Assembly: GCA_030037635.1 (NCBI GenBank)
Contig: JASHQH010000139.1
Span: 1-38,983 of the forward strand
Length of the DNA: 38,983 nt
Reading direction: 5' to 3'
Source of the DNA: Acidobacteriaceae bacterium
GTDB taxonomy: Bacteria > Acidobacteriota > Terriglobia > Terriglobales > Acidobacteriaceae
Below, piece after piece: positions 8,588-16,395 of this stretch (positions are counted from its first letter, which is position 1; every line of letters starts with the position of its first letter). The position numbers and the translations under genes were made by a program. Below the pieces are notes generated by a model. It did no database searches. It worked only from the letters and a program-made list of their open reading frames with translations, and was not told the origin of the DNA.

Positions 8588-10243
8588 ATGGCGACTGTAA
8601 TCGAAAGAGATGCGCAGGCGTTTCCGGTGCTGAGCGCTTCGGCCATCGAGCGCATCAAGCGGTACGGAGCGTGTGCGCATGCGGCCGAGGGAGAGATTCT
8701 GGTGGAGCAAGGCCAGCCGATGGATCACTTCGTGGTTGTGGTCGAAGGCGAGGCCGTGGTTGAGCTGGACAGCCGGCTGGGGACGGAGCAGGTTGCGACG
8801 CACGGGCCGGGCGAATTTTTCGGAGACGTCAACCTTCTGTCGGGCAGGCCGAGCCTGGTGCGCGGCCGGATGGCGAAGCCGGGCATGATCGTGAAGATCA
8901 AGCGCACAGATTTGAAGACGCTGATGCAGAGCGACAGCGAGCTGGGCGAGATCTTCATGCGGGCGTTCATACTGCGGCGTGTGGAGCTTCTCAAAAGTTC
9001 GGCGGGGGACGTTGTGGTTCTGGGCTCGTTGAACTCATCGGGAACGCTGCGCATTCGCGAGTTTCTGACTCGCAACGGCTACCCGTATTCCTTCATCGAT
9101 CTGGACAAGGAGCAGGATGTCCAAAAACTTCTGGACCAATTCCAGGTGGGGATTTCAGATATTCCGGTGTTGATTCACGGCCGCGATCCGGTATTGAGGA
9201 ACCCGTCGAATGAAGAGATCGCCAAAGTGCTGGGATTCAATGAGAGCGTAAGCGAACAGGAATTGCGCGACGTGACGATCATCGGTGCGGGACCGGCGGG
9301 ACTTTCCGCGGCGGTTTATGCCGCGTCAGAGGGTTTGAGCGCGCTGCTGCTGGAGACGAATGCGCCGGGAGGGCAGGCCGGTTCGAGTTCGCGCATCGAG
9401 AATTACCTGGGATTTCCCAATGGGGTTTCGGGGCTGGAGCTGGCCGCCCGCGCCTATGACCAGGCGCAAAAATTCGGCGCAGAATTCCTGATTGCGCGGA
9501 CCGCCGCGAACCTTAAGTGCGACAACCGGCCGTATGGACTGGTGACCGCGGGCGGATCGACGCTGCGTTCGAAGACCATCGTGATTGCAACCGGCGCGCA
9601 ATACCGCAAACTTCCGCTGGATAATCTCGCCAAATTCGAAGGCCTGGGGGTTTACTACGGCGCAGCGACCATCGAAGCGCAAATGTGCGAGTCGCAGGAC
9701 GTGATCGTGGTAGGTGGGGGCAACTCTGCCGGGCAGGCGGCGGTTTTCCTGTCGCGAACGGCATCGCATGTACACATCCTGGTTCGTGCCGATGGGCTGG
9801 CCAGCTCCATGTCGCGTTATCTCATCCGGCGCATCGATGAGACGCCGAACATCACTCTGCACACGCATACCGAAGTTGTGGAACTCAAGGGCGAGGCACA
9901 CCTGGAAAGCGCGGTGGTGCGCAACAACCTGTCGGGCGAGACGCGGGAGTGGCCCATTCGGCATGTTTACCTGATGACGGGGGCTACGCCGAATACGGCC
10001 TGGTTGCAGGGCTGCCTGGTTCTCGATGAGAAAGGCTTCGTGTTGACGGGCCGAGACCTGACGGACGACCAGCTGAAAAAGGCGGCCTGGCCACTGCCGC
10101 GCAGGCCGCACATGTTGGAGACGAGCATTCCCGGAGTGTTTGCGGCGGGAGATGTCCGGGCGGGCAGCGTGAAACGGGTGGCATCGGGCGTGGGCGAAGG
10201 CGCATTGGCCATCACGTTTGTGCATCAGACGCTGAGCGAATAG
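8588..10243 (+). CDS. Cyclic-nucleotide-domain / thioredoxin-reductase-like flavoprotein
   Basis: 551 residues from the ATG at 8588, chosen because AGGAGG lies seven bases upstream; an in-frame GTG at 8519 is rejected. Three parts are visible. Residues 15-125 are a cyclic-nucleotide-binding-type beta-roll, whose phosphate cassette reads GEFFGDVNLLSGRPSL and lacks the usual Glu and Arg-Ala. Residues 140-215 are a thioredoxin/glutaredoxin-like domain (VVVLGS through IPVLIHGRDP) with no CxxC. Residues 226-551 are a thioredoxin-reductase-like FAD/NAD(P)H module: IIGAGPAGLS (231-240), VGGGNSAG (375-382), AAGDVR (519-524). The redox CxxC that precedes the NADPH site is missing (YYGAATIEAQMC instead). 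It can be predicted to bind FAD and NAD(P)H but not to do standard disulfide reduction. The architecture recurs in soil bacteria; its electron acceptor is unknown. Confidence 0.88.
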   Translation: MATVIERDAQAFPVLSASAIERIKRYGACAHAAEGEILVEQGQPMDHFVVVVEGEAVVELDSRLGTEQVATHGPGEFFGDVNLLSGRPSLVRGRMAKPGMIVKIKRTDLKTLMQSDSELGEIFMRAFILRRVELLKSSAGDVVVLGSLNSSGTLRIREFLTRNGYPYSFIDLDKEQDVQKLLDQFQVGISDIPVLIHGRDPVLRNPSNEEIAKVLGFNESVSEQELRDVTIIGAGPAGLSAAVYAASEGLSALLLETNAPGGQAGSSSRIENYLGFPNGVSGLELAARAYDQAQKFGAEFLIARTAANLKCDNRPYGLVTAGGSTLRSKTIVIATGAQYRKLPLDNLAKFEGLGVYYGAATIEAQMCESQDVIVVGGGNSAGQAAVFLSRTASHVHILVRADGLASSMSRYLIRRIDETPNITLHTHTEVVELKGEAHLESAVVRNNLSGETREWPIRHVYLMTGATPNTAWLQGCLVLDEKGFVLTGRDLTDDQLKKAAWPLPRRPHMLETSIPGVFAAGDVRAGSVKRVASGVGEGALAITFVHQTLSE

Positions 10244-10290
10244 GTGTGGGGCAGCGGGGTTAGCGTGCGCTGGCGCGGCAGGAGACGGGC

Positions 10291-10670
10291 ATTCGGAGTT
10301 TGTGCGGGAGCAGAGTCCCGCCCCCACCCAAGCAGAGCTTAGATGGGGCACCCATGTTCGTTCGGAAATTGGGAGAGGAGTTCGGAGGCGAGGATGGTGT
10401 GGCCCCCACCCAAGCAGAGCCTGGATGGGGCACCCATGTTGGTTCGGAAATTGGGAGAGGAGTTCGGAGGCGAGGATGGTGGGCACCGCCATTCGGAGTT
10501 TGTGCGGGAGCAGAGTCGCGCCCCCACCCAAGCAGAGCCTGGATGGGGCACCATGTTGGTTCGGAACTTGGGATAGGGGTTCGGAGGCGAGGATGGTGTG
10601 GCCCCCACCCAAGCAGAGCCTGGATGGGGCACCCATGTTGGTTCGGAACTTGGGAGAGGAGGTGTCATGC
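10291..10670. repeat. 200-bp-period array of palindromic repeats
   Basis: The 445-bp gap between the flavoprotein and MarC genes holds four copies of the hairpin core CCCACCCAAGC-AGA-GC(T/C)T(A/G)GATGGGG, beginning at 10321, 10403, 10521 and 10602. The spacings 82, 118 and 81 show a higher-order unit of 200 bp present twice; the leader ATTCGGAGTTTGTGCGGG occurs at 10291 and 10491. The filler between cores (GTTCGGAAATTGGGAGAGG, TTCGGAGGCGAGGATGGTG) is repeated too, so this is not a CRISPR array. It lies past the ends of two convergent genes. Confidence 0.9.
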
Positions 10671-10688
10671 CGGGTCTAAGTCGCGGGA

Positions 10689-11366
10689 TCAGGATTTGAT
10701 GATGGTGGCGAGGAGGGCGGAGAGTCCGTTCCAGGCGATCTGGGCGCCGATGCAGAGCAGGATGAAGGCGACGACGCGCAGAATTCCGTGGGCGGTAGAA
10801 GGCGGAATGACCTTGGTGATTTTGGGAGCGTAAGCGTAACAGAAGTAGCAGAGCACGCTGAGAGCCACCACGGCGAGGAAGATTCCGACGTGGGCCTGAA
10901 TATCCTTGCTGAGAACTTTGCCGGAGATGTGCGCGGTGAGGGTGAGGAGGCCGACGAGGGTGCCGGGGCCGGAGGTGATGGGAAAGGTGAAGGGATAGAA
11001 GACGCTTTCTTCGAGATGACTGGTGTCGGCGTCAAGGGCCGGGCCCGATTCTTCCTCCTTGTCGCGGGATTGGGCGCCGGCGCTGCGCTGGTTGAGCGTG
11101 GCCCAGCCCATGGCGGCGACCACGAGGCCGCCGGACAGTTGCACGATGGGCAACGAGATGCCAAAGAAGTTGAGGATGGCCGCGCCCGCTGCTTCGAAGA
11201 TGGCGAGGAAGATGACGTTGGTGATGGCGATGCGGCGGGCGAGCAAGCGGAGGAGCTGGGGCGGCGCATTGCGCACGAGTCCGAGAAAGACAAGGGCCGA
11301 GCCGAGGGGGTTGATGAGCGGCAGAAGCACGCTGAATGAGATGATGAAGACTTTCCAGACAAGCAA
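10689..11366 (-). CDS. MarC family integral membrane protein
   Basis: 225 residues, six predicted membrane spans. Signature segments are LLPLINPLGSALVFLGL (about 15-31), the SLPIVQLSGGLVVAAMGW helix, and PFTFPITSGPGTLVGLL, which holds the conserved GPGT turn after a charged loop (RDKEEESG). This is the MarC (UPF0056) family, inner-membrane proteins whose function is unresolved. MarC was once linked to multiple antibiotic resistance, but that link has been questioned. The first codon is TTG at 11366, supported by TTGAGGTAAC upstream and by the absence of an ATG before the conserved first helix. The gene stands 68 bp downstream of the STAND NTPase gene on the same strand, so read-through is possible, though the products look unrelated. 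Confidence 0.88.
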   Translation of the reverse strand: MLVWKVFIISFSVLLPLINPLGSALVFLGLVRNAPPQLLRLLARRIAITNVIFLAIFEAAGAAILNFFGISLPIVQLSGGLVVAAMGWATLNQRSAGAQSRDKEEESGPALDADTSHLEESVFYPFTFPITSGPGTLVGLLTLTAHISGKVLSKDIQAHVGIFLAVVALSVLCYFCYAYAPKITKVIPPSTAHGILRVVAFILLCIGAQIAWNGLSALLATIIKS

Positions 11367-11434
11367 GCGGGAGTTACCTCAAGAAGAATGGTAATTGGTG
11401 GGCGGACTTAGCGGAGTTAGCGAGGTTAGCCAGG

Positions 11435-14400
11435 TTAGCGGAGTGAGGGTTGCAGTTGATTGATGGCGTCGATGGCGCCCTGTGCGTCGCCGATTTGCAG
11501 GCTGGCGAAGAGCTTGTCCCAGGCATCGCGTTGGGCCTGGAAACGACTTGACGTCTGGATGTAGTACTCGGTACCGGCGAAATTCCACGACACCGCCTGT
11601 TGCGCCGTTTGCTCCGCCAGCTCGGTACCGGCGGGCTGCGGAATATGCCGCGCCGTAGCTGCCGATTGATCGCTGGGGATGGGGATTGGCACGAGAGGGA
11701 GGCAGGCATTTGAAGATTTGCCGCTCCCGACGCGTCCGGCCAGCTGGGGTAAAACAGTCACGTTCGATCCCGGGGCCGGACGGGGAACCGTTGTCGAACA
11801 GTTTTCGGCCAATCGAGACTTCATTTCATTGGCGAAACTCAAGAGAGATGCGGCCGTGGCGCGCGCAGCCGGTTTATTGCTACTCGCGAACTGGCATGCA
11901 AGGAGGGTGGCGTCGCGAACGGCGACCCAAAGCTGGACGGCACTGAAATCCTTGATCGCTTTAGCCTGGTCGAGACACATGCCGAATTGATTGTCAGTGA
12001 GGGCGGATTGTTCCAGTTCCAGGTGATAAAGCGGCGCTGGGCTTTGTGAGACCAGTTTCTGATCGAGCGCGAAAGCCCGCGCGAAATCGAAGGCCAAATC
12101 GTGCGATGCCTGCGACAGGCCAAAGAGCGCGTCTAGGCTGTAAGCGTTGTCTTTGGAGTCGAGACAGACTTCATCTGTCTGGTTGAAATACTGGTCGTAA
12201 CCCATAAGCCAGCCGTAGCAGCCCTCAAAGCCGTCCGGCGGCTTTGCGGGATATGGAAAGATTTGACCGGCGATTCCGGGGTCCCTGGTGGTCGCATCGG
12301 CAACGGCTTTGCCGTTCTTATCGTAAAACCAGCTTGCGATGATGCGACCGGAGGAGTCGTATTCAAATGCGTCCTTCTGGTAACCAGTATTCAGCTGATT
12401 CATTGGCTCGCCACGAGCATCCAGACAACCGTTTGCCGCGACGGAGCCATTCTGGTCGCGCTCGTAGACGAAGCCGTAGCAGCCCGTAATGTTCTGGGGG
12501 ACGGGGTGCCCATGGAGGTCGAAGAAGTGCACCATTGTGTAGGAGCCGTGAGCGTCAAGGGTGTAGACGAGCCTGTCGAGACCTTCGTCTCCCCATATAG
12601 CGGGCCTGCGCTCAGCATCGTAGAAGCTCACATCCAGCGTGTTTCCCCATTCGTCGTCCTGCCGGCGGACGATCGGAGGCTCGCCGTCAGTGTGGGGCAC
12701 GGGCTGACCGTCAAGATTGTGAGCGATCTCCTGGGTCACTTCGCCGCGCGCATCCAGGTTGAAGGATTCGCCGGCAAAGTCTCCATTTGATGGGACGGGG
12801 TTTTCGACGCTGTCGAGAAACAACTCGTCAGTGGCGCCTAATTTTGAATTCTTGAAGTCGATGATCTGGGCTCCAAAATCCTTGGGTGTGCCGCCGCCGA
12901 GGAGAAAGCGGATCTCGCGGGGATATCCATCCGAGTCGTATTCAATGTCGAAGGTTGAATAGATCGTGGAACCATCGGCCGCGACCACCGAAGCGCGCCG
13001 GACGTTGCGCGAGGCCTCAGCCTGGGTGGGAGCATAGTTGAGCGCAAAGACCATGCGGTTCTGTTCGTCGAGCGCCACTTCGCGCAGGGCCTGGCCGTTT
13101 TCGTCATAAGAGAGTTCCAGCCGGCAGAATTGACCGCTCTGACCGTTGGTGGGAAAGAGAATCGAGCCGTCGAGCTGCGATTCCATGATGAGGTGCCCGT
13201 AGCCGTTGACCGCTTCGACGGCGGTTATTTCTCCGCGGAAACCTTTACGGAAGACGCGAAGCGACTCCAAACGATGACTCGCCTCGTCATTGGACAGGCG
13301 CCCGATGACCTCATAGGAGCCGTATTTCCGGTCCAAGGTGGCATAGTACGAAACGGTCGGATGCATGTAGGCAAGCCAATAGAAGACCGAGGCAGCGATG
13401 GCAACGAAGACCGCCGCCAGGGCGGCGGTGCGCAACTGGGCCCACCACTGCGCTCTCCGGAGATGGGCGCGTTCGCGCAATTCGCGTTGTTCCCGCCTCT
13501 TCAGCACCAGTTCGGTGAGGAGATCGTGCGCCAGCTCCACGTGCCGCGTACCCAGGCGGTCTTCAAATCGGAGCAGGTGGCGGCCGACGAGGGTTTGCAG
13601 GTCGGCATCGGAGAGGTTCTCGCGGCGCGCTTCGTCGACGGGCAAAGTGGCTCGGAAGCCGGCCTGCGTAACCAGATGCTGCTCGACGAAGCGGCGCACT
13701 GAATCATCGAGTCCTCTGAAGCTGCCCTCGTAGAGCGACTCCAGGATTTCTCCCTTCTCAGAGGCGACGAGTTCGCGCGTGATCGCGGTCTGGCCGGCGG
13801 CGGCCATGCGCTCGAAGAGCTCGTTGCACATGACATTGAGATAGGCCGGCTCGACCTCATCGGCGGCCGCGCCGGGGCCCTCGCCGCGGCGGTTGCTGAT
13901 GACGGCCTCGATGATGTCGTGAGCCACTTCATCGCTAACCCACTGTTTGCCGGCGTTGCGCACGATCTGGAGCCCGTGCGCAGCATCGAGCGGGCCGAGC
14001 GCGAAGCGGTTGCGCATCACGGCGGGAAGAATGGGGCGCAGCGTGTCGAGGCGCCACACAAAATCTTCGCGCAGGGAGAGGACGATCTTGTAGTTGGGGG
14101 CCCCGGCCTGGAGCGCTTGCCGATGAGAAGATGCTTCGGCGCTTTGACGCACGGCCTCGGGGATGCGATTTTCAGCCAGGTCAGCCAGCTGCGCAAGAAG
14201 CTCGGAGTTGGCCTGCCGATTGCTGTCATGGGTGAAGATTTCTTCAAACTGATCGAAGACCAGCACCGGAACCAGCGTGTCGTTGCGCGGTCCCCAAAAA
14301 CGCAGGCGATGGAAATACTCCCACAGCGTCTCTGCATCCGGGCCCGGTTGCGCGCTCTCGATATCGATTTGGCTCTCACGTGCGGCAGCCTCGGTGAGCG

Positions 14401-14692
14401 TCTTGACCTGCTCGACGGGAGCGGGAGCCTGGGGCGAATAGTCGAGGCGCAAAACCACGGGAAAAAATCCTTCGCGGCGGAGGCGAGGGAACACCCCGGC
14501 CCGCAAGAGAGACGTTTTTCCCAGGCCGGAGCGGCCGAAGAGAACGGTAAGCGTGTCGCGCCGGATGAGGCGCAACAGCTCCCCGGTTTCTGCCTCGCGC
14601 CCGAAGAACAGGTGCGCCTGTGCTTCGGTGTAGGAGATGAGTCCGGGCCAGGGATTCCGGCTGTGCGGAAGAGGAGGCGCTGCGGCGCTCAT
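11435..14692 (-). CDS. nSTAND1-type NTPase with membrane span and C-terminal repeat domain
   Basis: 1085 residues. The opening NPWPGLISYTEAQAHLFFGR is the hallmark of the novel STAND NTPase 1 family. Walker A is GRSGLGKT (53-60), Walker B VPVLVFDQFEE (141-151), the sensor arginine lies in VLSLRED (204-210), and a winged-helix region ends ELAHDLLTELV (386-396). One membrane helix (about 421-442) is preceded by a strongly basic stretch, so the NTPase should be cytoplasmic and residues 443-1085 outside. That part has short beta-type YD-like repeats (YDENGQ, LDARGE, FYDKNGK) and two copies of GCYG...CL(D) with cysteines 18 apart (C738/C756, C825/C843). It has nine cysteines against one before the helix, which fits an oxidising compartment. 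The start codon overlaps the SIR2-TIR stop (ATGA). Likely role: signal-sensing switch for the TIR partner, an inference. Confidence 0.85.
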   Translation of the reverse strand: MSAAAPPLPHSRNPWPGLISYTEAQAHLFFGREAETGELLRLIRRDTLTVLFGRSGLGKTSLLRAGVFPRLRREGFFPVVLRLDYSPQAPAPVEQVKTLTEAAARESQIDIESAQPGPDAETLWEYFHRLRFWGPRNDTLVPVLVFDQFEEIFTHDSNRQANSELLAQLADLAENRIPEAVRQSAEASSHRQALQAGAPNYKIVLSLREDFVWRLDTLRPILPAVMRNRFALGPLDAAHGLQIVRNAGKQWVSDEVAHDIIEAVISNRRGEGPGAAADEVEPAYLNVMCNELFERMAAAGQTAITRELVASEKGEILESLYEGSFRGLDDSVRRFVEQHLVTQAGFRATLPVDEARRENLSDADLQTLVGRHLLRFEDRLGTRHVELAHDLLTELVLKRREQRELRERAHLRRAQWWAQLRTAALAAVFVAIAASVFYWLAYMHPTVSYYATLDRKYGSYEVIGRLSNDEASHRLESLRVFRKGFRGEITAVEAVNGYGHLIMESQLDGSILFPTNGQSGQFCRLELSYDENGQALREVALDEQNRMVFALNYAPTQAEASRNVRRASVVAADGSTIYSTFDIEYDSDGYPREIRFLLGGGTPKDFGAQIIDFKNSKLGATDELFLDSVENPVPSNGDFAGESFNLDARGEVTQEIAHNLDGQPVPHTDGEPPIVRRQDDEWGNTLDVSFYDAERRPAIWGDEGLDRLVYTLDAHGSYTMVHFFDLHGHPVPQNITGCYGFVYERDQNGSVAANGCLDARGEPMNQLNTGYQKDAFEYDSSGRIIASWFYDKNGKAVADATTRDPGIAGQIFPYPAKPPDGFEGCYGWLMGYDQYFNQTDEVCLDSKDNAYSLDALFGLSQASHDLAFDFARAFALDQKLVSQSPAPLYHLELEQSALTDNQFGMCLDQAKAIKDFSAVQLWVAVRDATLLACQFASSNKPAARATAASLLSFANEMKSRLAENCSTTVPRPAPGSNVTVLPQLAGRVGSGKSSNACLPLVPIPIPSDQSAATARHIPQPAGTELAEQTAQQAVSWNFAGTEYYIQTSSRFQAQRDAWDKLFASLQIGDAQGAIDAINQLQPSLR

Positions 14693-16086
14693 CGCGGCCT
14701 CCGGAAATTGCGTATGCCGCGGCTGAGGGCTTCAATGAACTCGGGCGGAACGCGGCCGTCGCGCAGGCGCGCCCACTGCACGTCGCTGTAAGGACGATGC
14801 ACGAAGGTTGCTCCCGAGGGCGTGTCGTCAATGACAAGCGGCTGAAGATAGCGATCTTCCTTGCGCCTTTCCATGGCCGCATCCTCAGCCTCGTGCCATT
14901 CCCTCCACAAGAAGCGCGGCGATGAGCCGGAGCGGTCGAGCGCCCGCGAAATGATCGGCACAAAAAACGCCGCTTTGTGGATGTTCTCGCGGATGGTTTG
15001 CAGGTATTCGTTGCCGGGATCGGCAGGAAGCTCGCGCTCGTCCATCCAGGTGTCGATATTTTTCTCTTCCAACTGCGCGCGGATGGAGCGGACCGCGGCG
15101 CGATCCTCACTGGCGTAGCTGAGGAATACCGCTCCGGGCTTGAATTGGGGGGCAGGACCTGTGGGGCCGGCCGACGCACCAGCCGGATCGCGCCGGCTTT
15201 GCGCCTGCCATAGCGTGTAGAGCCGCTCAGCGAAGTCAATCGGAGCAATCGAGGTGACCACTTTAGCCCGGCGGCGGTTCAGATACTCGAGCAGTCCCGG
15301 CTCGCAGTACTGGCTGACGTAATACATATTGATGGTTTCGGGGTAGCGGCGCCCATTGATGGCGTGAATGAAGAATCTTCCCAGCCAGTCGGGCATGTTG
15401 CAGCCCAGGAGCAGCACGGTCTTTCGCTGCAGGTGATCGTAAAGATTTTCGGGCGCGTATTGGGGGTCAAGCAACGACCAGCTGTACTCGATCAGATCGT
15501 CTTCAGTCTTGGCAAAGGTTCCATCGGAGGGGCTGGAAGCGCCGAACAGGTAATACACGCCGGGAATGGGGTCATGAAGAAAGCGGTTGGGTAGATCGAC
15601 AACGCTTTTGACCCCGCGCGGCGTGAACTTAATCTGCTCCACGTCTACTCCCGGGCGCGCCTGCGTCAAGGCGTGGAACATGAGGTGGTCAATGGTGGTG
15701 GTGATGTAGAGCGAGAAGTCGAGAATGCCGGCCAGCTTGCTGAGCGAGTTGGGGACAGGCCAGGGACGCCTGCGCACCACGTCGTCGATGTCGTAGGCCA
15801 GTTCGCCCGCATTCTCCCGTTGGCCGAGCAGGTTGGCGACGTCGTAAATCGTCCAGCGGCGCGCCCCTTCGGGGCGAACAATCTGCGTCTGCGCTGCCAG
15901 CATGGCAGCCCATGTTTCGTAGAGCGGCGCGGGCTGGCCGTTTTCATCCGGCACCATCAGCAGCTCCGGCCCCAGCACCGGAATCACGTAGCCACCCAGA
16001 ACGAGGTTGACCAGCTTTTCCCATTCGCGCTCGGTCATCTCGAGCGCACCGGGAACGTTGGGTTGAACTGGGAGCGGTCCACTCAT
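14689..16086 (-). CDS. SIR2-like / TIR domain protein, putative NAD-consuming effector
   Basis: 465 residues from the ATG at 16086, preceded by TTGAGGGATTG; the open frame upstream has no homology-like features. Residues 22-295 resemble a SIR2-type Rossmann domain: VIPVLGPELL (34-43), LYITTTIDHL (126-135), VYYLFGASS (177-185), LLLGCNMPDWLG (225-236). The usual GAGxS, TTN and catalytic HG signatures are altered (the histidine is Phe), so this half may bind a nucleotide without hydrolysing it. Residues 316-430 are a TIR domain: VFLSYASEDRAAV, then IDTWMDERELPADPG, then FLWREWHEAE, where E396 sits at the position of the catalytic glutamate of TIR NADases. The TIR half therefore looks competent. 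It overlaps the NTPase gene by four bases, so the two are surely co-translated. A probable effector of a conflict or defence system. Confidence 0.85.
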   Translation of the reverse strand: MSGPLPVQPNVPGALEMTEREWEKLVNLVLGGYVIPVLGPELLMVPDENGQPAPLYETWAAMLAAQTQIVRPEGARRWTIYDVANLLGQRENAGELAYDIDDVVRRRPWPVPNSLSKLAGILDFSLYITTTIDHLMFHALTQARPGVDVEQIKFTPRGVKSVVDLPNRFLHDPIPGVYYLFGASSPSDGTFAKTEDDLIEYSWSLLDPQYAPENLYDHLQRKTVLLLGCNMPDWLGRFFIHAINGRRYPETINMYYVSQYCEPGLLEYLNRRRAKVVTSIAPIDFAERLYTLWQAQSRRDPAGASAGPTGPAPQFKPGAVFLSYASEDRAAVRSIRAQLEEKNIDTWMDERELPADPGNEYLQTIRENIHKAAFFVPIISRALDRSGSSPRFLWREWHEAEDAAMERRKEDRYLQPLVIDDTPSGATFVHRPYSDVQWARLRDGRVPPEFIEALSRGIRNFRRPR

Positions 16087-16231
16087 GCACAATCCCTCAA
16101 TTTCGAGACTCGCGCCGCGCGCAGACGAGTTGAAGCCGGGGTGCGACACCGAAAACAACGACGGAGGCGCGGGCCGATATCGGCGTTCTTCCCATTTAAA
16201 GAGTTTGCTGCGCGCTGCGGGGACGATCATC

Positions 16232-16259
16232 ACTATAGCACCCGTGCGCACCGCGGCAA
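16232..16259 (-). promoter_or_regulatory. Candidate promoter of the SIR2-TIR/NTPase operon
   Basis: On the minus strand, TTGCCG (16254-16259), a 16-base spacer and TATAGT (16232-16237), with TGC directly before the -10 giving an extended -10. It would give a leader of about 140 bases to the ATG at 16086. The 309-bp gap 16087-16395 is otherwise without features and also separates the divergent GT39 gene. Confidence 0.45.
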
Positions 16260-16395
16260 AGAGCTTGATTGCCGTCCGTTGCGGGGTGAGCGTAGCGCCG
16301 GCAGTACTTGAAGAGGCCACGGCGAATCGAGATGGCTGCAAAGATGACTTTGCCGTGTGCAACGGTGCACAGATGCGGCTGGTATTCTGGATTTG

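Noticed and set aside
10291..10670. CRISPR-like regularly spaced repeats
   Set aside because: The sequence between cores is itself repeated, spacing alternates 82/118/81, and no cas gene is present.
14689..16086. Thoeris system (ThsA/ThsB)
   Set aside because: SIR2-like and TIR domains are in one chain, there is no SLOG domain, and the partner is a STAND NTPase.
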